DNA of 64,000 nucleotides from the NCBI RefSeq assembly GCF_001411495.1, contig NZ_CP012981.1, positions 3,286,001 to 3,350,000 of the forward strand, read 5' to 3'. Under the pieces are notes generated by a model, which was not told where the DNA came from, made no database searches, and saw nothing but the letters and a program-made list of their open reading frames with translations. The first letter of the stretch is position 1, and each line of letters starts with the position of its first letter. Positions 50,782 to 59,362 of the stretch are shown in pieces. Source of the DNA: Burkholderia cepacia ATCC 25416. Lineage in GTDB: Bacteria; Pseudomonadota; Gammaproteobacteria; Burkholderiales; Burkholderiaceae. A program made the position numbers and the translations under genes.

Positions 50782-51273
50782 ATGGTTGAACTGCATACGA
50801 ACCACGGCGTGATCAAGCTCGAGCTCGACGCCGCGAAGGCACCGAAGACGGTCGAAAACTTCCTGAACTACGTGAAGAAGGGCCACTACGACGGCACCGT
50901 GTTCCATCGCGTGATCAACGGCTTCATGATCCAGGGCGGCGGTTTCGAGCCGGGCCTGAAGCAGAAGCCGACCGACGCGCCGATCGACAACGAAGCGAAC
51001 AACGGCCTGAAGAACGACAACTACACGATCGCGATGGCGCGCACGAACGATCCGCACTCGGCGACCGCCCAGTTCTTCATCAACGTGAACGACAACGACT
51101 TCCTGAACCACTCGTCGCCGACGCCGCAAGGCTGGGGCTACGCCGTGTTCGGCAAGGTTGTCGAAGGCCAGGACGTGGTCGACAAGATCAAGGGCGTCAA
51201 GACGGGCAACGCCGGTTTCCATCAGGACGTGCCGGCCGACGACGTCGTGATCGAAAAGGCCGTCGTGGTCTGA
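50782..51273 (+). CDS. ppiB: Cytosolic peptidyl-prolyl cis-trans isomerase B (cyclophilin)
   Basis: A 163-residue cyclophilin without a signal peptide ([28 protein letters not shown]). [36 protein letters not shown] and [17 protein letters not shown] complete the active site. It is clearly paralogous to the preceding ppiA, so the pair gives one isomerase for each compartment. AAGGAA precedes the ATG. Confidence 0.96.
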   Translation: MVELHTNHGVIKLELDAAKAPKTVENFLNYVKKGHYDGTVFHRVINGFMIQGGGFEPGLKQKPTDAPIDNEANNGLKNDNYTIAMARTNDPHSATAQFFINVNDNDFLNHSSPTPQGWGYAVFGKVVEGQDVVDKIKGVKTGNAGFHQDVPADDVVIEKAVVV

Positions 51274-51300
51274 CGCACAGCACGTAACGGAGGCACTTCG

Positions 51301-52101
51301 ATGTTGCAGGAGAGTCCGCCGCGAAGCGTCTCCGCGGGCGTGCCGGGCGAGCGCGAATACGCGCAAGCCGCACGCCCGTTCCTGTTTCTCTCCGATCTGC
51401 ACCTGAGCGAAGCGATTCCGAAGACGGTCGCCGCGTTCGAGCATTTCGTGAAATACACCGCCGACAGCGCCGACTCGGTGTTCATCCTCGGTGATCTGTT
51501 CGAATACTGGATCGGCGACGACATCCTCGACGACGATCCGTTCGCGGCCCGCATGGCCGCGCTCATGCACACGTTCTCCGAACGCGGAATTGCGCTCTAC
51601 GTGATGCACGGCAACCGCGATTTCCTGCTCGGCCGTCGCTTCATGAAGGCAGCCGGCGCGATGCTGCTGCCCGACCCGTCGCTGATCATGGCGTTCGGCC
51701 AGCGTATCGTGCTCGCGCACGGCGACGCGCAATGCACGGCCGATCGCGGCTACCAGCTGTTCCGCCGCTTCGCACGCAACCGCGTCGCGCAATGGCTGTT
51801 TCTCGCATGGCCGTTCCGCTGGCGCCGCGCGCTCGCGCACCGCATGCGCTCGAACAGCGAAGCGGGCCGGATGCGCCCTGCTTCGGCGATTTACGATGTC
51901 ACGCGCGAAGGGGTGGCCGCCCTGTTCCGGAAAAGCCGCGCGAGCGTGATCATTCACGGCCACACGCACCGCCCCGCGCGCCACAGCGAGCCGGGCGGCA
52001 TTCGCTGGGTGTTGCCCGACTGGGATCTCGACCACGGCAAGCCGCGCGGCGGTTACCTGCGTGTCGACGCGGAAGGCATCCACGCGATGCCGCTCGACTG
52101 A
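51301..52101 (+). CDS. lpxH: UDP-2,3-diacylglucosamine diphosphatase
   Basis: A 266-residue metallophosphoesterase of lipid A biosynthesis that cleaves UDP-2,3-diacylglucosamine to lipid X and UMP. The metal-binding motifs are FLSDLHLSE, ILGDLFEYWIGDD, MHGNRDFLLG, LAHGDAQC and IHGHTHRPARH. The N-terminal ~20 residues are extra compared with E. coli. It follows ppiB by 27 bases. Confidence 0.95.
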   Translation: MLQESPPRSVSAGVPGEREYAQAARPFLFLSDLHLSEAIPKTVAAFEHFVKYTADSADSVFILGDLFEYWIGDDILDDDPFAARMAALMHTFSERGIALYVMHGNRDFLLGRRFMKAAGAMLLPDPSLIMAFGQRIVLAHGDAQCTADRGYQLFRRFARNRVAQWLFLAWPFRWRRALAHRMRSNSEAGRMRPASAIYDVTREGVAALFRKSRASVIIHGHTHRPARHSEPGGIRWVLPDWDLDHGKPRGGYLRVDAEGIHAMPLD

Positions 52102-52159
52102 CGCGGCCGCCGCCGTCGAACCAACCTGTCGCGACCGGCAGCGACCCGCATCGATCACA

Positions 52160-52933
52160 TTACGCCTGGCGCTCGACCGTCTTGCCTTCCAGCACCGCCG
52201 ACAGCCGGCGCAGATCGAGGCGCGCCGCGTCGGCGCCCTGCAGCGTTTCCAGATGCGTGCCGAGCCGTTCGAGCGCCGCGACGATCTCGTCGACGCGGCG
52301 GCTTTCCTTCGCAGCGTGATCGATCAGCCCGTGAATGGCGAGCGACATCGGATCGTCGGCATTCGGCGTGATCCCGTACGCGGAGAACGCCGCGCGTTCG
52401 GGCTGCGGCTTCGGCTGCGCCGGCATCACGATGCGCGCCGGATTGCCGACCGCCGTGCCGCCTGCCGGCACCGGCTTCACGACGACCGCGTTCGAACCAA
52501 TCTTCGCGCCCGCACCGACCGTGAAACCGCCGAGCACCTTCGCACCCGCGCCGACGATCACGCCGGCCTCGAGCGTGGGGTGGCGCTTCGCGCCGCGCGT
52601 GAGCGACGTGCCGCCCAGCGTCACGCCCTGATAGATCGTGCAGTCGTCGCCGATGATCGCCGTCTCGCCGATCACGACACCCATGCCGTGATCGATAAAC
52701 ACACGCCGGCCGATCGTCGCGCCCGGGTGGATTTCAATGCCGGTCAGGAACCGGCCGGCCTGTGACGCGAAACGCGCGAGCCAGTAGCGCTTCGCGCGCC
52801 AGCATGCGTGCGCGAAACGATGCAGTACGAGCGCATGCAGCCCCGGATAACAGGTCAGCACTTCCCATGCACTGCGAGCGGCGGGATCCCGCTCGCGAAT
52901 CGTTGCAACGTCTTCGCGCAGTCTCGTGAACAT
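52160..52933 (-). CDS. cysE: Serine O-acetyltransferase
   Basis: A 257-residue left-handed beta-helix acetyltransferase, first step of cysteine synthesis. It is of the short EpsC/NifP-like form: [21 protein letters not shown] at the start, then [28 protein letters not shown] and the hexapeptide-repeat coil through [34 protein letters not shown] ~50-residue tail follows the catalytic domain. The ATG at 52933 is preferred over one at 52972. It is on the same strand as trmJ, 307 bases downstream. Confidence 0.93.
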   Translation of the reverse strand: MFTRLREDVATIRERDPAARSAWEVLTCYPGLHALVLHRFAHACWRAKRYWLARFASQAGRFLTGIEIHPGATIGRRVFIDHGMGVVIGETAIIGDDCTIYQGVTLGGTSLTRGAKRHPTLEAGVIVGAGAKVLGGFTVGAGAKIGSNAVVVKPVPAGGTAVGNPARIVMPAQPKPQPERAAFSAYGITPNADDPMSLAIHGLIDHAAKESRRVDEIVAALERLGTHLETLQGADAARLDLRRLSAVLEGKTVERQA

Positions 52934-53240
52934 GATGTGGTCTGGGAAAAAGCCGGCGCGCATCGCCGACAATGACCGGCCGTTATCGCGCCGGGTAATT
53001 TAGTTATGACGTTCGGCGATTGTAGGGCGAGTCGCGCACGGCCGCACGAGCCCGCGTGTTCACCCCGCCGACGGCGCGGGTATTCGGCCGGAACGCTTGC
53101 TGGCATTGAGTTTGCGGGATGGCCGAACAGGCCGGGCGATTCGGCCCGGCGCTTCCGGCGGCCGGCGTAGCATCTGCCCGACAGGGAAACGGCCCCGCGC
53201 GCCGAGCCGTCCTGCGGCCCGTGCACTGCGCGCCGGCCGC
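52934..53240. other. Intergenic region between trmJ and cysE
   Basis: 307 bases without a gene. It contains GC-rich inverted repeats, the clearest GCCGGGC/GCCCGGC at 53131-53150, without a T tract. The cysE promoter should be here. Confidence 0.5.
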
Positions 53241-54110
53241 TTACGCGTCGCCGCCCGGTTTGCCCGATTTCAGCAGGATGTGCTTCGCGATACCGCGCAG
53301 GATATTGACCTCCTCACGCTCGAGGCCCGTGCGCGCGAACAGGCGCCGCAACCGCGGCATCAGCTTCTTCGGGTTGTGCGGATCGAGGAAATCGAGTGCG
53401 ATCAGCGCGTTCTCGAGGTGCACGTACATCCGCTCGATCTCGTCGCTCTGCGCGAGCGTGCCGGCTTCGGCCGGCGCTTGCGCCGACGGCTCGCTCGCCT
53501 GCTCGAGAAACGCGACGCGCAGCTCGTACGCGAGCACCTGCACGGCCTGTGCGAGATTCAGCGAACTGTAGGCCGGGTTCGCCGGGATGTGCGCGAGCGC
53601 GCTGCACTGCTCGACGTGCTCGTTCGCGAGGCCCGTGCGCTCGTTGCCGAACACGAGCGCGATGTCGCCCGTGCCGACCTGTGCGCACGCCTGCGTGGCA
53701 GCCGCGCGCGGCGCGAGACGCGGCGGCCCGTATTCGCGCGTACGCGCGGTCAGTGCGATCGACCAGTGCACGCCGGACAGCGCGTCGCCAAGCGTCGGCA
53801 CGACATGCGCGGAGGCGAGGACGTCGTCCGCGCCGCTGGCCATCGCGATCGCCTCGGGATCGCTCTGGACGTGCGGCACACGCGGCGCGACCAGCACCAG
53901 ACGCGAGAAACCCATCGTCTTCAGCGCGCGGGCGGCCGCCCCGACGTTGCCGGGATGGCTCGGCTCGACGAGCACGAAACGGGTGGACGTGAAGCCGCCG
54001 GACGGCGGCCGGGACGAGGCCGCGCCCGGCTCGGACGGCGCGGCGGTGATCTGCGGGGTTTCCACTACGATACGACTCGGTTCATCAGAATGGCAGTATG
54101 GTATCGCCAT
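53241..54110 (-). CDS. trmJ: tRNA (cytidine/uridine-2'-O-)-methyltransferase, TrmJ-like
   Basis: A 289-residue SPOUT methyltransferase that 2'-O-methylates position 32 of tRNAs. The knot motifs are [51 protein letters not shown] and [24 protein letters not shown] ~35-residue Pro/Ser/Ala-rich N-terminal part precedes the catalytic domain, and the start is uncertain (ATG at 54110, ATG at 54182 or GTG at 54065). It is divergent from suhB. Confidence 0.9.
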   Translation of the reverse strand: MAIPYCHSDEPSRIVVETPQITAAPSEPGAASSRPPSGGFTSTRFVLVEPSHPGNVGAAARALKTMGFSRLVLVAPRVPHVQSDPEAIAMASGADDVLASAHVVPTLGDALSGVHWSIALTARTREYGPPRLAPRAAATQACAQVGTGDIALVFGNERTGLANEHVEQCSALAHIPANPAYSSLNLAQAVQVLAYELRVAFLEQASEPSAQAPAEAGTLAQSDEIERMYVHLENALIALDFLDPHNPKKLMPRLRRLFARTGLEREEVNILRGIAKHILLKSGKPGGDA

Positions 54111-54345
54111 CGCCGCGGCAAACCCACTCGTCCGGATGGATAGTGGGGGTTTCCCCGTATCCCGGTCGCCTGAAACCGCCAAAAATCGGGTAAAATCATG
54201 CCTTTACGCGTCGCACTCCGTGCGGCGCGGGTCGTACCCCGTTCTTTGTCAATTCGCGTCTCACCTCGCCTGCCACGCTTGCGCCGTGCCGGGCGGTTGT
54301 TCCACTTCGTGGCGGCCCGTGCCGCCGGCTACAGGATCCAGGCTC

Positions 54346-55149
54346 ATGCATCCCATGCTCAACATCGCTGTCAAGGCTGCGCGCCGCGCCGGACAGATCA
54401 TCAACCGCGCGTCCCTCGATCTCGACCTGATCGAGATCCGCAAGAAGCAGCAGAACGACTTCGTCACCGAAGTGGACAAGGCCGCCGAAGACGCGATCAT
54501 CGAGACGCTGAAGACCGCCTACCCCGACCACGCGATCCTCGCCGAGGAATCGGGTGAATCGGAGAACGAATCCGAATTCAAGTGGATCGTCGATCCGCTC
54601 GACGGCACGACCAACTTCATCCACGGCTTCCCGTACTACTGCGTGTCGATTGCGCTCGAGCACAAGGGCGTCGTCACGCAGGCCGTCGTCTACGACCCGA
54701 ACAAGAACGACCTGTTCACGGCCACGCGCGGCCGCGGTGCGTACCTGAACGACCGCCGCATCCGCGTCGGCCGCCGCGACCGCCTGTCGGACGCACTGGT
54801 CGGCACGGGCTTCCCGTTCCGCGAAAAGGACGGCCTCGATGCATACGCGCGCCTCTTCACCGAAATGACGCAAGCCTGCACCGGCCTGCGTCGTCCGGGC
54901 GCGGCAGCACTCGATCTCGCGAACGTTGCGGCCGGCCGCCTCGACGCGTTCTTCGAGCAAGGCATCAACGTGTGGGACATGGCAGCGGGCAGCCTGCTGA
55001 TCACCGAGGCCGGCGGCCTCGTCGGCAACTACACGGGCGACGCCGATTTCCTGCATCGCCATGAAATCGTCGCGGCGAACCCGAAGATCTACGCGCAGAT
55101 GATCCCGATCCTGAACCGCTACACCCGCGTGCATCCGGCGGCGGAGTAA
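54346..55149 (+). CDS. suhB: Inositol monophosphatase family protein (SuhB)
   Basis: A 267-residue Mg-dependent phosphatase of the SuhB/IMPase family. Metal-binding residues are in [35 protein letters not shown] and [19 protein letters not shown]. SuhB also binds RNA polymerase/Nus factors in rRNA antitermination in E. coli; whether this one does so is unknown. It starts [18 protein letters not shown], the family N-terminus. Confidence 0.95.
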   Translation: MHPMLNIAVKAARRAGQIINRASLDLDLIEIRKKQQNDFVTEVDKAAEDAIIETLKTAYPDHAILAEESGESENESEFKWIVDPLDGTTNFIHGFPYYCVSIALEHKGVVTQAVVYDPNKNDLFTATRGRGAYLNDRRIRVGRRDRLSDALVGTGFPFREKDGLDAYARLFTEMTQACTGLRRPGAAALDLANVAAGRLDAFFEQGINVWDMAAGSLLITEAGGLVGNYTGDADFLHRHEIVAANPKIYAQMIPILNRYTRVHPAAE

Positions 55150-55474
55150 GCCCCGGCCGCGCCCGCGCGGCGCGGCTTTCGCGCACACCGCTCGCGGGCA
55201 TCGTCACGACGGCGCACCGTTCGCCTCCCGGTTGCCGGGAGGCGGGAAAATCTTCCCGCACAAGGGTCGCTTCGTGCGCCTATCCTGAAGTTGCTTGAGT
55301 TTGTCGGGGCCGGTAGCGTACTGCCGCCCACACCGCCGTTCCCGCAACGACAATAAATGGTTTGCGTGCGGGTTTGCGTGCGGCACGCCCGCGCGGCGGA
55401 CAACCCCGCCGGCCTGCCGGCCCCCGACCGTATCAACACCGCCACGACGCCGTGGCAATCGCATCCGAGTCCCC
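55150..55474. other. Intergenic region with two overlapping hairpins
   Basis: 325 bases between suhB and the FAD oxidoreductase. It contains CGCCTCCCGG/CCGGGAGGCG (55222-55244) and GCGGGAA/TTCCCGC (55242-55259). These share bases, so only one can form fully at a time. A short direct repeat of GGTTTGCGTGC follows near 55360-55380. No gene is credible. Confidence 0.5.
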
Positions 55475-57097
55475 ATGTTACGGCTAAGCGAAATTAAACT
55501 CCCCCTCGACCACCCCGAAAGCGCGCTCGAGGCCGCGATTCGCGCGCGCCTCGCGGAGCTTGGCGTGGCCGCGGACGAGCTCCTCCGTTACACCGTGTTC
55601 CGTCGTGCGCACGATGCGCGCAAGCGCGCCGACATCAAGCTCACATATATCGTCGACGTCGAAGTCGCGGACGAAGCGGCCGCGATCAAGCGCCTCGCCG
55701 GCAAGCCGCATTGCGGCGTGACGCCCGACATGGCGTACCACTTCGTCACGAAGGCGCCCGAGCACGGCAATTTCCTGCGCCCGGTCGTGATCGGCATGGG
55801 GCCGTGCGGCCTGTTCGCTGGGCTGATCCTCGCGCAGATGGGTTTCCGCCCCATCATCCTCGAACGCGGCAAGGCCGTGCGCGAGCGCACCAAGGACACC
55901 TTCGGCCTGTGGCGCAAGAGCGTGCTCAACCCCGAATCCAACGTGCAGTTCGGCGAAGGCGGGGCCGGGACGTTTTCCGACGGCAAGCTGTACAGCCAGA
56001 TCAAGGATCCCAACCACTATGGCCGCAAGGTGCTGGACGAATTCGTCAAGGCAGGCGCACCGGAAGACATCCTGTATCTGAGCCGGCCGCATATCGGCAC
56101 GTTCCGCCTCGTCAGCATGGTGGAAAAAATGCGTGCGTCCATCCACGAACTGGGTGGTGAAGTGCGTTTCGAAACGCGGGTCGACGACATCGAGATCGAT
56201 CAGGGCAAGGTGCGCTCGCTGAAGCTCTCGAACGGAGAAACGCTGCGGTGCGACCACGTGGTGCTGGCCGTGGGCCACAGCGCGCGCGACACCTTCCAGA
56301 TGCTGCACGATCGCGGCGTCTATATCGAAGCCAAGCCGTTCTCGCTGGGTTTTCGCATCGAGCATCCGCAAGGGCTGATCGATCGCAGCCGCTTCGGCAA
56401 GTTCGCGGGCCACAAGCAGCTCGGCGCCGCCGACTACAAGGTGGTCCACCACTGCAGCAACGGCCGCGCCGTCTACAGCTTCTGCATGTGCCCTGGCGGC
56501 ACCGTGGTCGCGGCGACCTCCGAGCCGGGCCGCGTGGTCACCAACGGCATGAGCCAGTATTCGCGGGCCGAGCGCAACGCGAACGCGGGTATCGTCGTCG
56601 GCATCACGCCGGACGATTATCCCGGCGGCCCGCTGGCGGGCATCGCGTTCCAGCGCAAATGGGAAGAGCGCGCGTTCGAACTCGGCGGCGGCGATTACCG
56701 CGCGCCGGGTCAACTGGTCGGCGATTTCATCGCAGGCCGACCGTCGACGTCGCTGGGCTCCGTGGAGCCGTCGTACAAGCCGGGCGTGAACCCGACCGAT
56801 CTCAGCACCGCGCTGCCGGACTACGTGATCGAAGCGATCCGTGAAGCCCTGCCCCAGATCGACAAGAAGATCGCCGGCTTTGCGATGCACGATGCAGTGC
56901 TCACCGGTGTGGAGACGCGCACGTCGTCACCGATCCGAATTCGACGCAAGGACGATTACCAGAGCATGAACGTCGAAGGCCTGTATCCGGCCGGCGAAGG
57001 CGCCGGGTATGCAGGCGGCATTTATTCGGCGGCGATCGACGGCATCGAAGTTGCGCAGGCGGTGGCCCTCAGCCTGACTTCGGCTGGCGCGTACTGA
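55475..57097 (+). CDS. FAD-dependent oxidoreductase (COG2509-like)
   Basis: A 540-residue protein. A ~90-residue N-terminal domain (YTVFRRAHDARKRADIKLTYIVDVEV) precedes the FAD-binding fold, seen as PVVIGMGPCGLFAGLILAQMGFRPIILERG. The middle has QFGEGGAGTFSDGKL and the C-terminal FAD motif is LYPAGEGAGYAGGIYSAAIDGIEVAQ. This is the large family of uncharacterised FAD dehydrogenases related to electron-transfer flavoprotein oxidoreductases; the substrate is unknown. It is the last recognisably core gene before the mosaic region. Confidence 0.88.
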   Translation: MLRLSEIKLPLDHPESALEAAIRARLAELGVAADELLRYTVFRRAHDARKRADIKLTYIVDVEVADEAAAIKRLAGKPHCGVTPDMAYHFVTKAPEHGNFLRPVVIGMGPCGLFAGLILAQMGFRPIILERGKAVRERTKDTFGLWRKSVLNPESNVQFGEGGAGTFSDGKLYSQIKDPNHYGRKVLDEFVKAGAPEDILYLSRPHIGTFRLVSMVEKMRASIHELGGEVRFETRVDDIEIDQGKVRSLKLSNGETLRCDHVVLAVGHSARDTFQMLHDRGVYIEAKPFSLGFRIEHPQGLIDRSRFGKFAGHKQLGAADYKVVHHCSNGRAVYSFCMCPGGTVVAATSEPGRVVTNGMSQYSRAERNANAGIVVGITPDDYPGGPLAGIAFQRKWEERAFELGGGDYRAPGQLVGDFIAGRPSTSLGSVEPSYKPGVNPTDLSTALPDYVIEAIREALPQIDKKIAGFAMHDAVLTGVETRTSSPIRIRRKDDYQSMNVEGLYPAGEGAGYAGGIYSAAIDGIEVAQAVALSLTSAGAY

Positions 57098-57107
57098 TCT
57101 GCCCTGG

Positions 57108-57143
57108 CTCACTCGGCACGCAAAGGCCCGTGCGCCGAGTGAG
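57108..57143 (+). terminator. Hairpin after the FAD oxidoreductase
   Basis: A 10-bp perfect stem CTCACTCGGC/GCCGAGTGAG starting 11 bases after the stop. It lacks a T tract, so it may be a weak terminator or simply structure at the island boundary. Confidence 0.45.
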
Positions 57144-57168
57144 GCCGGCCTCGGCGGGGCGGAGCCGG

Positions 57169-57203
57169 ATGATGCAGCCGTACCGGCACCTTGCCCGGTA
57201 AGG
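57169..57203 (+). pseudogene. Possible decayed copy of the mutS 5' end (leftmost)
   Basis: ATGATGCAGC followed by CGTACCGGCACCTT and GGTAAGG aligns with the two clear copies further right (ATGATGCAGCAGTACCTGCG, then a stop and AAGG) at roughly 28 of 37 bases. It also reads MMQPYRHLAR then stop in the same phase. It lies directly after the last core gene, where an original junction would be expected. The similarity is modest and could be chance. Confidence 0.4.
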
Positions 57204-57250
57204 TATCGCCCTGAAACCTGCGCCCCCGCTCGCCCCATGGGGCGCGGCCG

Positions 57251-57856
57251 TTACCAGCAAACACCTGCGTCATCCGCGTCGCCGAAAAACTCCCGGCGCA
57301 TTTTCGAGAAGGCGGCAGGGACCGGTTCGCTTTGCAGCCATTTCAGAACGGACTGACCGCACTCGATCTCGTTTGTCGACGACGTATCCACGACGTAATC
57401 GTAGTGGCGGCCGGCGTGAATCTTGTCGTGCTGAGACGCGGCAAGTCCGATCTTGCGGTCACCACGAATACGCTCGCGATCGATCAGAACGTCGAGCGAA
57501 CAAAAAACACCGACGATAAATACCGGCAGGTCAACCAGATCTTCAAGCATGTAGCGCCACGCGTCCGGCGACAAGACATGATCGACTATCACCGCCTGGC
57601 CATGCCTGGAAAACGTAGCCGCGGTGGCGTTGATCGCTCGACACAGAGCGGCCACACGAATCTGCGCCAACGGCTTCTCGACCGCCCAATAGTTGGGCGG
57701 CTCCATGTTTCGAAATACATCCAGCTCGACGTGCAAATGATGCTCGCCCAGGTTTTCGCACAGATACCTGGACAGCGTGCTTTTGCCCGCGCTGCTCGGG
57801 CCGTTGAGTACGACGATGGCCGCGTGATGGGGCGCCGGCATTTCAGTGCTTCGCAT
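57251..57856 (-). CDS. Chloramphenicol phosphotransferase-like kinase
   Basis: A 201-residue P-loop kinase. VLNGPSSAGKSTLSRYL is the Walker A, VIVDHV holds the catalytic aspartate, and RERIRGDRKIGLAASQHDKIHAGRHYDYVVDTS matches the lid and C-terminal signature of the CPT family. CPT from Streptomyces phosphorylates chloramphenicol; most relatives have unknown substrates, so resistance is not implied. Either the ATG at 57856 or that at 57841 may be used; neither has a strong ribosome site. It converges on the FAD gene. Confidence 0.8.
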   Translation of the reverse strand: MRSTEMPAPHHAAIVVLNGPSSAGKSTLSRYLCENLGEHHLHVELDVFRNMEPPNYWAVEKPLAQIRVAALCRAINATAATFSRHGQAVIVDHVLSPDAWRYMLEDLVDLPVFIVGVFCSLDVLIDRERIRGDRKIGLAASQHDKIHAGRHYDYVVDTSSTNEIECGQSVLKWLQSEPVPAAFSKMRREFFGDADDAGVCW

Positions 57857-57954
57857 TGGGGTACCCGTCAACGTCTTGAGGACGTGAGACGCAATTCGAT
57901 TCTCGACGAAGTAAACCACAATATCGAACCGCCGCCGCCGGCCGACAAGCCGCT

Positions 57955-58167
57955 GCTCGTCATCACCCGCAACTGGCCAAACGGCGAACTTCACGCCCGC
58001 ACGTGACGCCACTGGTAAACTCGGGCAACCCAAGCAACAACTTCATGCCTGACCTATGACCACGCTGTCGCCCGAAGCCTTCGCCGGCCATACTCCGATG
58101 ATGCAGCAGTACCTGCGCCTTATCTGACAAGGCTCGACACGCAAAGCTACGCCAAGACCTACGCCAC
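57955..58167 (+). repeat. mutS-promoter repeat, copy 1
   Basis: About 210 bases matching copy 2 at 59048-59260. Shared blocks are AACTGGCC(A/G)AACGGCGAACT, CCACTGGTAAACTCGGGCA, the ATGATGCAGCAGTACCTGCG codons, TTATCTGACAAGGCTC and CCAAGACCTACGCCA. The N-terminal coding part between the start codon and ATGATGCAGC differs between copies. Confidence 0.85.
58056..58127 (+). pseudogene. Truncated mutS 5' end, copy 1
   Basis: An ATG followed by 22 codons and TGA. After a variable MTTLSPEAFAGH it reads TPMMQQYLRLI then stop; TPMMQQYLRIK is how Burkholderia-type MutS mismatch-repair proteins begin. The rest of mutS is absent. The upstream ~100 bases look like its promoter region. It is read as the leftover 5' end of a mutS gene interrupted by an integration event. 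Confidence 0.8.
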
Positions 58168-59147
58168 ACTTTTGAGGACGGGCCAATACCGACCCGTTTC
58201 ACGTTATTGTTAGCCCGCCTTGAGCGGGGCTTTTTTGACCTCGTGCGGTGCCACTTAGACCGAAGTCACTTCCTCCGACGGCGAACGGGGCTTCTATCTA
58301 TGCCGGGGGCCAAACCAACCGTTTTGACGCAACGCTGAGGCGACCAATACTGGAGGTGCGAAATCTCGATGAGCAGTTCATCAGAACGATCTCGCAGATC
58401 ACGATAGTTGTAACGGTCGGCTATAACGCGAATCGACTGAAGTCGCACCCGCCAATATGCGGGATCGCAGATCGGCGCCCCAAGCGGAAACTCACCGCGG
58501 TTCTTCGAAAGGGTTCGTAGGGCATTTTTTACATGCACTAGATCTCGCTCAATCCCAGCATAACGATCGTCCATACCGCCCGCCCCCGGTAAGCGTACTG
58601 TCCGCAATGCAGCAACCCCTGCTGCTGACCCATAAGGTTCTATTAGCGGCAAAAAGAGAGCCGTACCCCGCCCCCCCCTCCGACACACGGCCCGACACGA
58701 GAACCATTGCCCACGCTATCTGCGGCGCGACTGAGCCCGCTCCTTCCTTATGCAGGACCTTTGTACGGTCAATGGATAAGCAAAATGCGCACCACCGCCC
58801 CCCTTCGCCTGTCGGATTAGTGCGACCGCAGACACCAGTATGCTGAAAAATGGGGCAGGATATAGAATGATTCAGACTTGAATCGGTGATCGGCAATTCC
58901 ATACCGTTCGCGCAAAGGGCCGACGTGCTCTTACACACGGAAGACGAAAAAACTGGAGCCGATGATCCAGTTCTGAAACGTCGAAGAGGCTCGGAAAGTT
59001 GTGCAGCTAGCTGCCCCTCCCCATCAGCGACAACTGACCGGCAGCCGCCGGTCGTGATCTCCAGCAACTGGCCGAACGGCGAACTGCGAGCAGTCCCGTG
59101 CGGGCCACTGGTAAACTCGGGCAGCCAAAGCAACTTTTCCCGGTCAC
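58128..59147. other. Interval between mutS fragments 1 and 2
   Basis: About 1 kb of lower-GC DNA. Apart from the candidate gene at 58266-58574 I find no convincing coding region: frames on either strand are stop-rich or of odd composition. It looks like the decayed interior of an inserted element. Confidence 0.5.
58266..58574 (-). CDS. Unrecognised 102-residue protein
   Basis: An open frame beginning MDDRYAGIERDLVHVKNALRTLSKNRGEF, with a central WRVRLQSIRVIADRYNYRDLRDRSDELLIEISHL that looks like genuine amphipathic helices, and a basic tail. A G-rich stretch (GGGCGGGCGG) precedes the ATG. I do not recognise it. The size and charge would fit a small DNA-binding or accessory protein of a mobile element, but no motif supports that. 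The frame remains open upstream to 58688. Confidence 0.45.
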   Translation of the reverse strand: MDDRYAGIERDLVHVKNALRTLSKNRGEFPLGAPICDPAYWRVRLQSIRVIADRYNYRDLRDRSDELLIEISHLQYWSPQRCVKTVGLAPGIDRSPVRRRRK

Positions 59148-59260
59148 ATGAGCACGCAACCCACGGCAGCACCTGCACCCGTCACGCCAATGATGCAGCA
59201 GTACCTGCGGATTATCTGACAAGGCTCAGTCCACAAACCTACACCAAGACCTACGCCAAC
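59048..59260 (+). repeat. mutS-promoter repeat, copy 2
   Basis: The partner of the repeat at 57955-58167. The same blocks occur in the same order and spacing, including TTATCTGACAAGGCTC directly after the last mutS codons and CCAAGACCTACGCCA about 25 bases later. Confidence 0.85.
59148..59219 (+). pseudogene. Truncated mutS 5' end, copy 2
   Basis: Again an ATG, 22 further codons and TGA. The variable start is MSTQPTAAPAPV, followed by TPMMQQYLRII and stop, exactly the length and breakpoint of copy 1. The different variable N-terminus suggests it came from another strain or species rather than from duplication of copy 1. Confidence 0.8.
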
Positions 59261-59362
59261 CTTTTTCAGGCCCAGCTGTTACTCCGGCGATTCACATCCC
59301 CATCCCATGACGACTTAAGCGTTTGTGTTTAAGATCGGAGCTGTCACATCAAATGAGGCAGC

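Noticed and set aside
58549..59178. 209-codon minus-strand open frame between mutS fragments
   Set aside because: Cys/Ser/Gly-rich composition, no ribosome site, and its first part is antisense to the mutS-promoter repeat.
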